DNA of 64,000 bases from Bacteroidetes bacterium UBA2475 (GCA_002342065.1 DDPF01000002.1:54800-118799), one strand, 5' to 3'. Counted from the first letter of the stretch, positions 9,421-17,383 are shown. Notes: generated from the letters alone by a model not told the origin. Program-made: numbers and translations.

Positions 9421-9474
9421 GAAATATGCCTTAGGTAAATATAAATTTAGCTGTTCACAATTGTATTTGCGAAC
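9407..9474 (-). promoter_or_regulatory. Alternative pairing region of the trp attenuator (segments 1, 2 and 3)
   Basis: On the minus strand, segment 1 (GTTCGC, 9469-9474) begins on the last base of the third Trp codon. It can pair with segment 2 (GTGAAC, 9453-9458) across a 10-base loop (6 bp, one G-U). Segment 2 extended (GAACAGC, 9450-9456) is also perfectly complementary to GCTGTTC (9407-9413) in the 5' arm and loop of the terminator (7 bp). A ribosome stalled on the Trp codons would cover segment 1, free segment 2 to pair with segment 3, and break the terminator. The pairing was read by eye; no folding energies were calculated. Confidence 0.82.
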
Positions 9475-9509
9475 CACCACCACATTTTATTTACGTTATT
9501 ATTTTTCAT
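9447..9509 (-). CDS. trpL: trp operon leader peptide with three consecutive Trp codons
   Basis: A 20-codon frame, MKNNNVNKMWWWFANTIVNS, on the minus strand 77 bases before trpE. The TGG TGG TGG run sits at codons 10-12, directly before hairpin segment 1. The last codons (GTG AAC AGC) form segment 2. Tryptophan is rare in proteins, so three in a row in a tiny frame placed between promoter region and terminator is the classic attenuation design. No Shine-Dalgarno is visible, as usual in this phylum. The frame is too short for ordinary gene callers. Confidence 0.88.
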   Translation of the reverse strand: MKNNNVNKMWWWFANTIVNS

Positions 9510-9518
9510 TTCCGTGTA

Positions 9519-9526
9519 CAAACCTA
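9519..9526 (-). promoter_or_regulatory. Possible -7 box of the trp operon promoter
   Basis: The minus strand reads TAGGTTTG, a full match to the bacteroidete -7 consensus TAnnTTTG. Only 9 bases separate it from the trpL ATG, against 16-24 at the other candidate promoters here, so the leader would have almost no 5' UTR. No clear TTTG -33 box lies upstream; that stretch is A/T homopolymer-like. The rest of the gap to the divergent gene at 9712 shows nothing else I can name. Confidence 0.35.
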
Positions 9527-9711
9527 AATAAAGTTTTTTATTAAAAAAATTATTTTTTTGTCTTGCCCCATTTTTGAACGGCGTTTTTGATGCTCTAATA
9601 GTTGCAGTTATTGAGTTTGGAGGTCTTTAAAAAAGATCTAATTTTTATTTTAATGGCCCAATTAATCTAAATTTTAAATCCAATTAGGGGTTAATATTCG
9701 TAAATTAGGCT

Positions 9712-10389
9712 ATGCAACGAAAGTACATATACCAGATCCTTTTTTTAGTTATTGTAATTTTTACGGCTTTTACAATGCAACCACCAAAAAACATAAATTA
9801 TTTACCGCTGGGCGACTCTTACACTATTTGTACCGGGGCAACCGAAAAAGAAGCCTGGCCATTATTATTGACCAATCATTTAATTGAGAACAAAATTGAA
9901 TGTAAATTATTAGATAACCCGGCACGTAATGGCTTTAGTACCCAAAACCTTATTGATAATGAATTGCCACTAATAAAAAAATTAAAACCCGACTTTGTTA
10001 CCATATTAATAGGCGTTAATGATTGGGTGAGGGGAGTATCAAAAGAAACTTTTACTAAAAACCTGGAGTTTATCCTGGATGAAGTTCAAAAAACGATAAC
10101 CGATAAGAAAAAGATCATTTTAATTACCATTCCTGATTTTGGAGTTACGCCACAGGGTAAAGGTTATGGTAACGGAAGGGATATTGGAAAAGGCATAGCT
10201 GAGTTTAATGCTGTTATTATTACCGAAGCAAAAAAAAGAAGTCTGCCCCTGGTTGATATTTATGATCTGTCTAAAAAAATGAAGGATGATCTTACTTTAG
10301 TTGCTGCTGATGGACTTCATCCTTCGGCAAAAGAATATGCTTTGTGGGAAAAGCTGATCTTAAAAGAAGCATTGACCTTATTAAAATAA
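9712..10389 (+). CDS. SGNH/GDSL hydrolase family protein
   Basis: 225 residues. A hydrophobic N-terminal segment (about 6-20) suggests a signal peptide or membrane anchor, so it probably acts in the envelope. The catalytic Ser36 is in LPLGDSYT (block I), LIGVNDWV is block III with Asn, and DGLHPS supplies Asp200 and His203 of the triad. Similar proteins are esterases, lysophospholipases or carbohydrate deacetylases, and the substrate cannot be read from sequence. It is divergent from the trp operon and ends in a strong terminator, so it is monocistronic. Confidence 0.9.
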   Translation: MQRKYIYQILFLVIVIFTAFTMQPPKNINYLPLGDSYTICTGATEKEAWPLLLTNHLIENKIECKLLDNPARNGFSTQNLIDNELPLIKKLKPDFVTILIGVNDWVRGVSKETFTKNLEFILDEVQKTITDKKKIILITIPDFGVTPQGKGYGNGRDIGKGIAEFNAVIITEAKKRSLPLVDIYDLSKKMKDDLTLVAADGLHPSAKEYALWEKLILKEALTLLK

Positions 10390-10391
10390 AA

Positions 10392-10424
10392 AACGGATCT
10401 TTTTAGGGATCCGTTAGTTTTTTT
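10392..10424. terminator. Bidirectional Rho-independent terminator
   Basis: AACGGATC (10392-10399) pairs with GATCCGTT (10408-10415) across an 8-base loop. T runs follow on the plus strand, and the A run at its left serves the opposite strand. It sits between the convergent SGNH hydrolase gene and the DUF3276 gene. Confidence 0.8.
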
Positions 10425-10776
10425 AATTTCCAAGGTCTTCAAAATTCACTTCAGAACTTGTAGACTCGTTCTCGTTCTTGTTATATTCGGTATATTCCTT
10501 ACGGGGTTCTATTTCAGGAGCATTTTCTTTAATATGTGCAACTGCTTCGTTAAGGCCTTCTACAAACTTTTCAAAGTCTTCTTTATATAAAAAGATCTTG
10601 TGTTTTTCATAGCTAAATTTACCATCAGTTCCAAAACGCTTCTTGCTTTCAGTAATAGTTAGGTAATAATCATTTCCACGTGTGCTCTTCACATCAAAAA
10701 AGTAAGTGCGTTTTCCGGCCCTTACAGATTTTGAGAACAGATCTCCATTTTCATTTTTTTCAAGTTCTTCCGACAT
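10423..10776 (-). CDS. DUF3276 / PUR-alpha-like nucleic acid-binding protein
   Basis: 117 residues from the ATG at 10776 (MSEELEKNENG); the open frame extends 8 codons further upstream but without typical sequence. The core KSVRAGKRTYFFDVKSTRGNDYYLTITESKKRF, then KHKIFLYKEDFEKFVEGLNEAVAHI, matches the DUF3276 family. Those are single PUR repeats that dimerise and bind ssDNA or RNA (BpuR of Borrelia is the characterised relative). The C-terminal ~30 residues are acidic, polar and probably disordered. Single gene, cytoplasmic; target unknown. Confidence 0.88.
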   Translation of the reverse strand: MSEELEKNENGDLFSKSVRAGKRTYFFDVKSTRGNDYYLTITESKKRFGTDGKFSYEKHKIFLYKEDFEKFVEGLNEAVAHIKENAPEIEPRKEYTEYNKNENESTSSEVNFEDLGN

Positions 10777-10862
10777 AATAATAAGTTTGACTGAGGACAA
10801 ATATTAGAAAAACTTTCTAAGGTTAGCTATTCTGTTAATAATTTGCCTTTATTGTTAATAGC

Positions 10863-10985
10863 GCGCCGTCTCTAAAAATCCAATTTTCTGCGTTGTGCGT
10901 TAAAATTAAACCCTTCATTTACTAATAGTAAACTCTGGATTTAATTTTTCGTACGCCTTGACTATTGAATTTTTAGAGACAGCGC
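10863..10985. repeat. MITE-like 123-bp imperfect palindrome
   Basis: The outer arms gcgccgtctctaaaaatcc and its partner ending gagacagcgc (10965-10985) match at 19 of 21 positions. The complementarity continues patchily inward (aaaattaaa / tttaattttt) to a perfect centre TTTACTA-A-TAGTAAA at 10918-10932. The element fills the gap between the DUF3276 gene and the terminator at 10991. It has no coding capacity. No second copy was seen in this window. Confidence 0.72.
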
Positions 10986-10990
10986 AATAA

Positions 10991-11027
10991 AAAAGCCGTT
11001 TCGGATATCCAAAACGGCTTTTCTTTT
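10991..11027 (-). terminator. Rho-independent terminator of the lipoprotein gene
   Basis: AAAAGCCGTTT (10991-11001) and AAACGGCTTTT (11012-11022) form an 11-bp stem with a 10-base loop. Read on the minus strand, a run of T follows (complement of 10987-10994). It lies just downstream of the minus-strand lipoprotein gene ending at 11042. Confidence 0.82.
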
Positions 11028-11041
11028 TTAAAAAAGGTCAA

Positions 11042-11572
11042 TTAAGACTTTTCTTCTTTTTTAATTTCTTTTATAGTTTTTGCACTATCGTACATTTTTT
11101 GAGTTGTTTCTTTATCAAAAGGTTCAGTTTCTGTACTCTTAAGATCTTCGAAAGAATAATCAGTTGTACCTATCTTTTGATTAACGATGAAGTGAAACTC
11201 AGGTTTTACGATCTCACTCTCCCAAAAAATAGCAGTTGGTTCGTCAACTATGTAGTTCTTAAACTTAAGTACTTCGTCTTCTTTAATGTCTTTTTTCTTT
11301 AATTCAATGTCGGCAGCTTGCTCATTTATAGTAATAGCGAAGTTTCCACCTACTGTAATATCTAAAGCACCTGAAGATTGTTCGGTAATTGTAAGTTTAG
11401 CAGCAGTTGTATCGGGAACAAAGATCGCAAACGGCTTGCCAAATTTGCTTAGATCTAAAACATTCATGCCTTGAGGGGCAACTATGGCCTCTTGTTCTGC
11501 CTTTTTACCTCCACACGAAGCAAGGGTTGATGCAATTATAGCAACGGATAATAAATTAATTAGTTTTTTCAT
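11042..11572 (-). CDS. Lipoprotein of unknown function
   Basis: 176 residues. The signal peptide MKKLINLLSVAIIASTLASCGG ends in a lipobox with Cys20 followed by GGKK, so it is lipidated and probably reaches an outer face of the envelope. The mature part is acidic and lysine-rich, mostly beta-like, without a motif I recognise. It is a single gene with its own terminator. The predicted lipidation is the only functional statement the sequence supports. Confidence 0.85.
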   Translation of the reverse strand: MKKLINLLSVAIIASTLASCGGKKAEQEAIVAPQGMNVLDLSKFGKPFAIFVPDTTAAKLTITEQSSGALDITVGGNFAITINEQAADIELKKKDIKEDEVLKFKNYIVDEPTAIFWESEIVKPEFHFIVNQKIGTTDYSFEDLKSTETEPFDKETTQKMYDSAKTIKEIKKEEKS

Positions 11573-11649
11573 CTCTTTTCTGTTTTAATAATAAGTGTAA
11601 ATATAAATTAAATTTTGAGATGAACCCTTTTGTTTGCCACAAAAAAAAG

Positions 11650-11680
11650 GTCAAAAAAAAACCCCGCTTCTGCGGGGCTT
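11650..11680 (-). terminator. Rho-independent terminator of the histone-like gene
   Basis: CCCCGC (11662-11667), loop TTCT, GCGGGG (11672-11677). On the minus strand the stem is followed by a run of eight T. It lies 8 bases beyond the stop codon of the 51-residue histone-like gene. Confidence 0.82.
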
Positions 11681-11684
11681 CTTT

Positions 11685-11840
11685 TTACTTTTTCTTAGCT
11701 GCTTTCTTAGCTGCTTTACGAGGAGCTGCTTTTTTCTTAGCTGCTTTTTTTGGAGCTGCTTTTTTAGCGCCTTTTTTTGCTGCTTTTTTAGGAGCTGCTT
11801 TTTTTGCTGTAGCTTTTTTAGCTGTTGCTTTTTTTGCCAT
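11685..11840 (-). CDS. Histone H1-like Lys/Ala-rich DNA-binding peptide
   Basis: A 51-residue protein starting MAKKATAKKATAKKAAPKKA and ending AAKKAAKKK. It contains only M, A, K, T, P, G and R, with repeated AAPKK/AAKK motifs like the C-terminal tail of histone H1 and chlamydial Hc1/bacterial HctB-type proteins. Such peptides bind DNA non-specifically. The dedicated terminator and the ATG-to-stop frame support a real gene. The Phe/Ala-rich frames on the other strand (11620-11877) are its shadow. Low complexity limits family assignment beyond composition. Confidence 0.82.
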   Translation of the reverse strand: MAKKATAKKATAKKAAPKKAAKKGAKKAAPKKAAKKKAAPRKAAKKAAKKK

Positions 11841-12124
11841 GGTTTTTTTGTTTTTGAGATTTGTTGATACGAAGTAAATAAATTTTTCAGAGTTATCTAA
11901 TTATTAAGTCATTATTTTTTCAACATTGCTTTGTTGAAATTGTTAATAGCGAAATATAACGCCTTAATTAATAATTACAATATCGCTCTTTAAATAAAAA
12001 ATTTTTTTTGTGATGCTCGGCGTGTATTGATTTTACTATTGTTACAGAGCATCGTGTATTTTGATAGAAAAAAATGAAGCAGCGTTTTTTGATAAAATAG
12101 GCCAAAAACCCAAAAAAAATTATT

Positions 12125-13762
12125 TTATTCTTTTATTAAAATTTCTTCTTCAATTTCCCAATCCGACAAAACTTTTATTGGTTTTGGATGAATAAAAACA
12201 TGTTCGGGCTGTATTTTAGAATTTAAATTACCTGTATCCCATTTTTTATTTTCGTTCACATCAAACACAATTTTAATTTGATACGTACCCGGTGAAACAT
12301 TAGTAAAATCAATAGTTGTAGCGTTACTACCAGATAAACTGAACGACACAAATTGTTCTCTTATAATTTGTTCTTGTTCATTTATTAATTGAACTAAATA
12401 ACCTTGTTTTTTATTAAAAAGTAGTTTTAATGATAATTTTCCGAGTTCATTTTCATTTTCGGTCTGAAAAGCGAGCATCAAACTATCATTTTTGTTCCCG
12501 CTCACATCAAAAAATGCACTTGTATCAATTTTTAAAGAATATTGACTGCCTTGTTTTAGTTTATTGCTTATTTGAAGCGTATTAATGTTTATCCACTTGT
12601 ATTTTATTTTCTCATCACTAATTAAACTATCTGTTTTACTACTGAGTTTGATCTTTGTTGCATCCGTATTACTTGTATCCATCCAGTTTAAGAATACTAG
12701 TTGCAGTGATGTATTCAGCGGTAGTTTGCCAAGATATGTATTCAATGTTGCGCTGATTTTCTTTTTAGCACCTTTGATCTTTGGCAATTGTACTTTAATG
12801 GTATCAGTTCTTTTAAATGAGATGTTCTTTAGTACAAGATCTAAAGTATCGCTCAGATTTTTGTAGTAGAACGATATGGTGTCTTTCTCCTTGCCAACAT
12901 TTGTTTCATATATATGAGCATCATCTGCCTTATTTAATGCTTTTAAGCTTAAAACACTTTTCTTATTAAGTATTACCTGGCTAAAACCATAATAAGGCGA
13001 ATAGATCTTTTTTACGAAGACCTTGTTTGCTTCTTCTTTAAATAACTTAAGGCTCACATTTGTATCGGTGCTAAGTTCAAGTGCAGATTCTAAAAAAGCC
13101 AAGCGTTCAATTTCGCCATCATATAAATAGTTCTTGTTCTTATCTGCTAATGCATGTACCTTATATATACCTTGCGGCAAATTACCGAAAGCAAATGTGC
13201 CGCTTTCAGAACTCCTGGTAATATAGTTGGGTGTTTTTTTGTAAGGCAGACTATCGATATCTTCACTCTTATTATATAGTCCTATAATAATGTCTTTTTC
13301 TGCTTTATTATTAAATCCATTGAGTACAATACCCTTTATCCTGAGTGAATCGATCATATTACCTGTCGAGAATACATATTCAAAATTTTCAAGACTGTTT
13401 CCTTCGGTCATATCAATAACCGCTTTTCCAAAATAAAAACGGTAAGTAGTGTTTGGTAACAATGCCTGCTTTTTAAATGAGATGATCACTTTCTTTCCAT
13501 CAGTTTCTATGTCGGGTTCAAAACTAAGTTTGGGCGATATAATTAGTTGGTTGGGCAGATCGCTCAACTTTACATGCTCATTAAATTTTAATACTATCTG
13601 ATCGGATTTAAAATTTACTGACCTGTTTGCCGGAAGTGCTTCAATTAATTTTGGAGGAGTGCTATCGCGTTTGCCGCCGGTTAATGGACCAACCTGTGCG
13701 CATTTTCCGAATAAAAGAATAAGAAAAAATGCTGAAACTATTTTAAACCCCTGCTTTGCCAT
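12125..13762 (-). CDS. Lipoprotein with bacterial Ig-like (SbsA-type) domain
   Basis: 545 residues. The N-terminal hydrophobic segment ends in a lipobox, LLFGKCAQ, with Cys21. Residues ~37-130 form an SbsA/Big_5-like domain (PPKLIEALPANRSVNF, then IVLKFNEHVKLSDLP and PNTTYRFYFGKAVIDMTEGN). A carboxypeptidase-regulatory-like segment (NLPQGIYKVHALADKNKNYLYDG) follows, and a second such segment near the end reads VSPGTYQIKIVFDVNENKKWDTG. Widely conserved bacteroidete surface lipoproteins have this layout, with no assigned activity. The upstream 11841-12124 gap holds only AT-rich sequence and a weak inverted repeat. Confidence 0.82.
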   Translation of the reverse strand: MAKQGFKIVSAFFLILLFGKCAQVGPLTGGKRDSTPPKLIEALPANRSVNFKSDQIVLKFNEHVKLSDLPNQLIISPKLSFEPDIETDGKKVIISFKKQALLPNTTYRFYFGKAVIDMTEGNSLENFEYVFSTGNMIDSLRIKGIVLNGFNNKAEKDIIIGLYNKSEDIDSLPYKKTPNYITRSSESGTFAFGNLPQGIYKVHALADKNKNYLYDGEIERLAFLESALELSTDTNVSLKLFKEEANKVFVKKIYSPYYGFSQVILNKKSVLSLKALNKADDAHIYETNVGKEKDTISFYYKNLSDTLDLVLKNISFKRTDTIKVQLPKIKGAKKKISATLNTYLGKLPLNTSLQLVFLNWMDTSNTDATKIKLSSKTDSLISDEKIKYKWININTLQISNKLKQGSQYSLKIDTSAFFDVSGNKNDSLMLAFQTENENELGKLSLKLLFNKKQGYLVQLINEQEQIIREQFVSFSLSGSNATTIDFTNVSPGTYQIKIVFDVNENKKWDTGNLNSKIQPEHVFIHPKPIKVLSDWEIEEEILIKE

Positions 13763-13822
13763 TAATTAACAGTTGTAAAAGTAAAACAATATTCTATTAA
13801 AGCCATATCTTTACAAAACGCT

Positions 13823-14851
13823 GTGATACGCTATTATCTTAAAATATTTAAAAAACTGTCCGTTTATAAAGCATTTAACTTTTTTAAACTCGCTTTTGGA
13901 TTTTATTACTCGCGTTTGATCAATAAACCCGTTCAAATGGGTTTGCCATTCTTTATAAGTATTGAACCAACCACGAGTTGCAATTTAAGATGTCCGCAAT
14001 GCCCGAGTGGTTTGCGCGAATTTACCCGGCCAACCGGTATGCTGCAAAATCAATTGTTCGAAAAGATCATTATGCAGACCAAAAAACATTTACATAGCCT
14101 TACATTCTATTTTCAGGGTGAACCTTATTTGAATCCAGACTTTTTAAAGATGGTTTCTTTTGCGAGTAACAACAATATTTTTACCATTACAAGTACCAAC
14201 GCACATTATTTGACCGAAGAAAATGCCAAACAAACTATTTTGAGCAAACTCGATAAGCTTATTATTTCTGTGGATGGTATTACACAAGAAGTTTATGAAA
14301 AGTACCGCATTGGTGGCGATTATGATAAAGTAATTGCCGGCACCAAAGAAATTTTAAAACAAAAAAAACTATTAAACAGCAGTTCGCCACATGTTGTTTG
14401 GCAATTTGTGGTGTTTAAAACCAATGAGCACCAAATTGAAGCCGTAAAAAAATTAGGGAAAGAACTTGGCGTGGATGAGGTAAAGATAAAAACTGCACAG
14501 ATCTACGATTTTGAAAATGGACACGATCTTATTCCGGAAGCAGATGACTATTCTCGTTATAAAAAAGTTAAAGAGGGTAATACCGATAGCTATCGGTATG
14601 AGCTCAAGAACAAATTATTGAACCAATGCTGGCGTATGTGGCAAGGTTGTGTAATAACCTGGGACGGTAAAATTGTGCCCTGCTGTTTTGATAAAGATGC
14701 TAAATACAAATTAGGCAATTTAGAAAAAGATACTTTTGAGAGCATTTGGTTCTCGGACTCCTATAATAATTTCCGTCGTTCTATATTAAAGAGCAGGAAC
14801 CAAATTGATATTTGTACGAATTGTACTGAGGGCACTAAGGTCTGGTCATGA
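13823..14851 (+). CDS. Radical SAM/SPASM domain protein
   Basis: 342 residues from GTG at 13823. The [4Fe-4S]-SAM site is Cys53, Cys57, Cys60 in TTSCNLRCPQCPSG. FYFQGEPYLNP and LIISVDGITQEVYEKYR are typical of the barrel. The C-terminus has a SPASM-type cysteine set (CWRMWQGCVITWDGKIVPCCFD...ICTNCTEG) for auxiliary clusters. Relatives modify peptides or sugars/aminocyclitols; no small precursor peptide was found next to it. It stands alone and is divergent from the Ig-like lipoprotein gene, so the substrate is open. Confidence 0.85.
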   Translation: MIRYYLKIFKKLSVYKAFNFFKLAFGFYYSRLINKPVQMGLPFFISIEPTTSCNLRCPQCPSGLREFTRPTGMLQNQLFEKIIMQTKKHLHSLTFYFQGEPYLNPDFLKMVSFASNNNIFTITSTNAHYLTEENAKQTILSKLDKLIISVDGITQEVYEKYRIGGDYDKVIAGTKEILKQKKLLNSSSPHVVWQFVVFKTNEHQIEAVKKLGKELGVDEVKIKTAQIYDFENGHDLIPEADDYSRYKKVKEGNTDSYRYELKNKLLNQCWRMWQGCVITWDGKIVPCCFDKDAKYKLGNLEKDTFESIWFSDSYNNFRRSILKSRNQIDICTNCTEGTKVWS

Positions 14852-14864
14852 TTGGCTAATTGAC

Positions 14865-15476
14865 TTATTTTTCGTCAATCTTCCAATCATTTTCTTCAAG
14901 AATAAAATTTCCACGGTTAGAGAGTATTCTTTTTGTATAACGACCTAGCTTTTCATTATTAAAGGTCCAAGCTAAAGCCCAATAATTAAAAAGATCCTCG
15001 CCTTTAGACTTTGTTTTTTCTATATTGATTTGTTGCTTTTTAGAGAATAATTTTAATGCTTTATCATAGTTCTTTTCATCCATATAAGTGGATAGTTTAA
15101 CAGCATTATATAATTGGGTTTGTATAATGTCTTTTTGGGGATTCAACAAAGAAAACTCTTTAATCTTCTTCTTTTGGACGCTTAAAATAGTTGTAAAAGC
15201 GGCTAATTCATTATTTGAGTTTTTGTAAGGTCCTATTATTAGATTGGATATTAAATTTTTTAATTTTTCTTGCTTGCTTTCAACAGATGTAACTCGTCCG
15301 AATTTGTCCACTTCGACTTGAATCGTCTCACTCTTGATATTTTGATCTTGGATTTTAGTTAGAAGATTATAATAGTCTTCAGCTGATATTTTTGGCGCGG
15401 TAACTAATGTGTTTGTTTGAGAATACAAACTAAACACATTTAGAATTAAAAATAAGACAATTTGTGATATCCTCAT
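14865..15476 (-). CDS. Secreted protein of unknown function
   Basis: 203 residues with a signal peptide (MRISQIVLFLILNVFSLYSQ). The mature part is lysine-rich and largely helical, and its end (NYWALAWTFNNEKLGRYTK...ENDWKIDEK) resembles small periplasmic adaptor-like proteins, but I recognise no family. It lies 3 bases downstream of the acyl-CoA synthetase gene on the same strand, so it may be co-transcribed with it. Confidence 0.7.
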   Translation of the reverse strand: MRISQIVLFLILNVFSLYSQTNTLVTAPKISAEDYYNLLTKIQDQNIKSETIQVEVDKFGRVTSVESKQEKLKNLISNLIIGPYKNSNNELAAFTTILSVQKKKIKEFSLLNPQKDIIQTQLYNAVKLSTYMDEKNYDKALKLFSKKQQINIEKTKSKGEDLFNYWALAWTFNNEKLGRYTKRILSNRGNFILEENDWKIDEK

Positions 15477-15479
15477 TTT

Positions 15480-17255
15480 TTATTCCCCTTCTCCAAAGAT
15501 CTTAATGATCACCTCTTTATTTTTTTCAGAGATCACTTTTCGTTTCAGGCTTAGTTTCGGTGTTATCTCTCCCGATTCAACTGTCCATACGCCGGAAATG
15601 AACTGGCAGCGTTTTAATTGTTCGTAAGGGGCTAAAGTTGCATTAACGGCTTTAATGTGCGCGTTGATCACTTTTTTTATCTCATCATGTTCGTGCGCGG
15701 TATTTGTACCCGGCCACTCAATATTGTTCTTATTAAAGTGTTCTTTAAAATTTAAAATAGATGGTATAATTAAAGCCGAGGCATATTTTTGTCCCTCGCC
15801 AATTACCATACAATGTTCTATGAACTTGCTTTCCTTTAATTTATTTTCAATAGCCACCGGCGATATGTATTTACCGGCGCTGCTTTTAAAGATCTCTTTT
15901 TTACGATCGGTAATTTTTAAGAATTTGACATCAATAAATTTCCCAATATCACCGGTATGGAACCATCCATCGCTATCAATTACTTCAGCAGTTGCTTCAG
16001 GGTTTTTATAATAACCCATCATTAAGCTTTCGCCTTTCATTAATATCTCGCCATCCTCTTCGGCAATTTTTACTTCTGTATTTCTTATCACGTGGCCAAC
16101 CGTTCCAAACATTTGGTTACCTTTTCCTAAACGGTTAACAGCAACAACCACACACGTCTCGGTTAAACCATAACCCTGTAATAATTTTAAATTAGCGCAG
16201 GCAAAAATGCGTTCTACTTTTGGGTTTAATGCCGCACCGCCACTAACAATTACAAAAACATTACCACCAACAGCCGCGCGCCATTTTGAGTAAACCATAA
16301 TATCGCAGATCTTTCTTTGAAATTCGTACCATGGTCCGTTGGCGCCATCTAATTCATATTTTTCTGCTAATCTTACGCTCCAATCAAAAATTGTTTTTTT
16401 AAAGCCACCTAATTTTTCGCCGGCCGACATAATTCTTTCCAACACACGTTCTAATACTCTCGGAACCGCAACAAAGATCTCCGGTTTTATATCACGGCAA
16501 TTATCGCCAATGGTCTCAAAATTCTCTGCATAATAAATGCTAACGTTTTGATACAAATACATGGTATTTAAAAAACGCTCGTACACATGGTTCAAGGGTA
16601 AAAAACTTAATGCGCGCCAATTGGGTGTAAAAGGTGCAATATCTTCACAATTTAAAACATTGCGCACTAAATTTTTGTGCGAGATCATGACGCCTTTCGG
16701 TTGGCCCGTGGTACCCGACGTATATAATAAGGTAAGCAGGTCGTTTTCGGTGATCTTACTTTTTATAGCTTCAATTTTATTGAGATCTAAATTTTGTTTT
16801 CCTATTTCTAAAAATTCGCTAAACGATTTAACACCTTCAATAGGATGAAAACTGAAAACATATTTTAAATGTGGTAATTCTGCTTCTAAACTTGCGAGTT
16901 TTTGGTATGTAGATTTTTCGGAGATAAAAATAATTTTTGCTTCGCAATGATTTAGTATATAAGTAAGATCGCCAGTGCTTATGGTCGGAAAAATTGGCGC
17001 GGTTGGCATGGCAACCTGTTGTGCACCATAATCCACAAAATTCCATTCGGGCATGTTGCTGGCCATTATGGCAACACTATCGCTGCTTTTTAAACCTAAA
17101 TGTAAAAGTGCCGAGCCAACATAATTTGCTTTATTAACAAAATCGGCAACGCTGTGCTTTACCCATTGCTTATTTTCTTTAGCTGTTAAAATATCATCCT
17201 TTGTTGAGGTACTCTTCAGTTTGTCAAGAATATCAAAAACTCTTTTTATTTCCAT
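15480..17255 (-). CDS. Long-chain fatty acid-CoA ligase (AMP-forming)
   Basis: 591 residues, the size of FAA1/FadD15-type synthetases that activate long-chain fatty acids through an acyl-adenylate. The P-loop YTSGTTGQPKG is at 178-188. Later motifs are VSGGAALNPKVE, LLQGYGLTETCVVV, DGWFHTGDIG and TDRKKEIFKSSAGKYISP. The last contains the Lys/Asp hinge of ANL enzymes. It probably feeds beta-oxidation or lipid recycling. The final Lys of the family sits near TPKLSLKRK. Confidence 0.93.
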   Translation of the reverse strand: MEIKRVFDILDKLKSTSTKDDILTAKENKQWVKHSVADFVNKANYVGSALLHLGLKSSDSVAIMASNMPEWNFVDYGAQQVAMPTAPIFPTISTGDLTYILNHCEAKIIFISEKSTYQKLASLEAELPHLKYVFSFHPIEGVKSFSEFLEIGKQNLDLNKIEAIKSKITENDLLTLLYTSGTTGQPKGVMISHKNLVRNVLNCEDIAPFTPNWRALSFLPLNHVYERFLNTMYLYQNVSIYYAENFETIGDNCRDIKPEIFVAVPRVLERVLERIMSAGEKLGGFKKTIFDWSVRLAEKYELDGANGPWYEFQRKICDIMVYSKWRAAVGGNVFVIVSGGAALNPKVERIFACANLKLLQGYGLTETCVVVAVNRLGKGNQMFGTVGHVIRNTEVKIAEEDGEILMKGESLMMGYYKNPEATAEVIDSDGWFHTGDIGKFIDVKFLKITDRKKEIFKSSAGKYISPVAIENKLKESKFIEHCMVIGEGQKYASALIIPSILNFKEHFNKNNIEWPGTNTAHEHDEIKKVINAHIKAVNATLAPYEQLKRCQFISGVWTVESGEITPKLSLKRKVISEKNKEVIIKIFGEGE

Positions 17256-17300
17256 AATACAAGTTAAATTTCTTAAAAATTAAGCGAATAACAAAATTTT

Positions 17301-17378
17301 TGCCACTAATGCGCAAAGTCACTAAGGCACACAAAGATAATTCTTGGTGAATCTTTGTGTTTTGGTGTCTTCGTGGCA
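17301..17378. repeat. Short palindromic repeat with ACACAAAG/CTTTGTGT arms
   Basis: The left arm starts tgccac and ends cacacaaagat (17301-17338). The right arm atctttgtgt...cgtggca (17351-17378) is its imperfect inverse, with about 10 extra bases on the left. The element occupies the divergent gap between the acyl-CoA ligase gene and hldD. The style resembles dispersed palindromes I recall from bacteroidete intergenic regions; copy number cannot be checked here. Confidence 0.7.
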
Positions 17379-17383
17379 GCATC

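Noticed and set aside
11620..11877. Two plus-strand Phe/Ala/Cys-rich ORFs (11620-11877 and 11634-11867)
   Set aside because: They are antisense to the Lys/Ala codons of the histone-like gene; their composition is the complement of AAR/GCN repeats.
12012..12053. GATGCTC...GAGCATC inverted repeat as operator or terminator
   Set aside because: Seven-bp arms with a 28-base loop, no T-run and no near -7 box; could be chance in a 284-bp gap.
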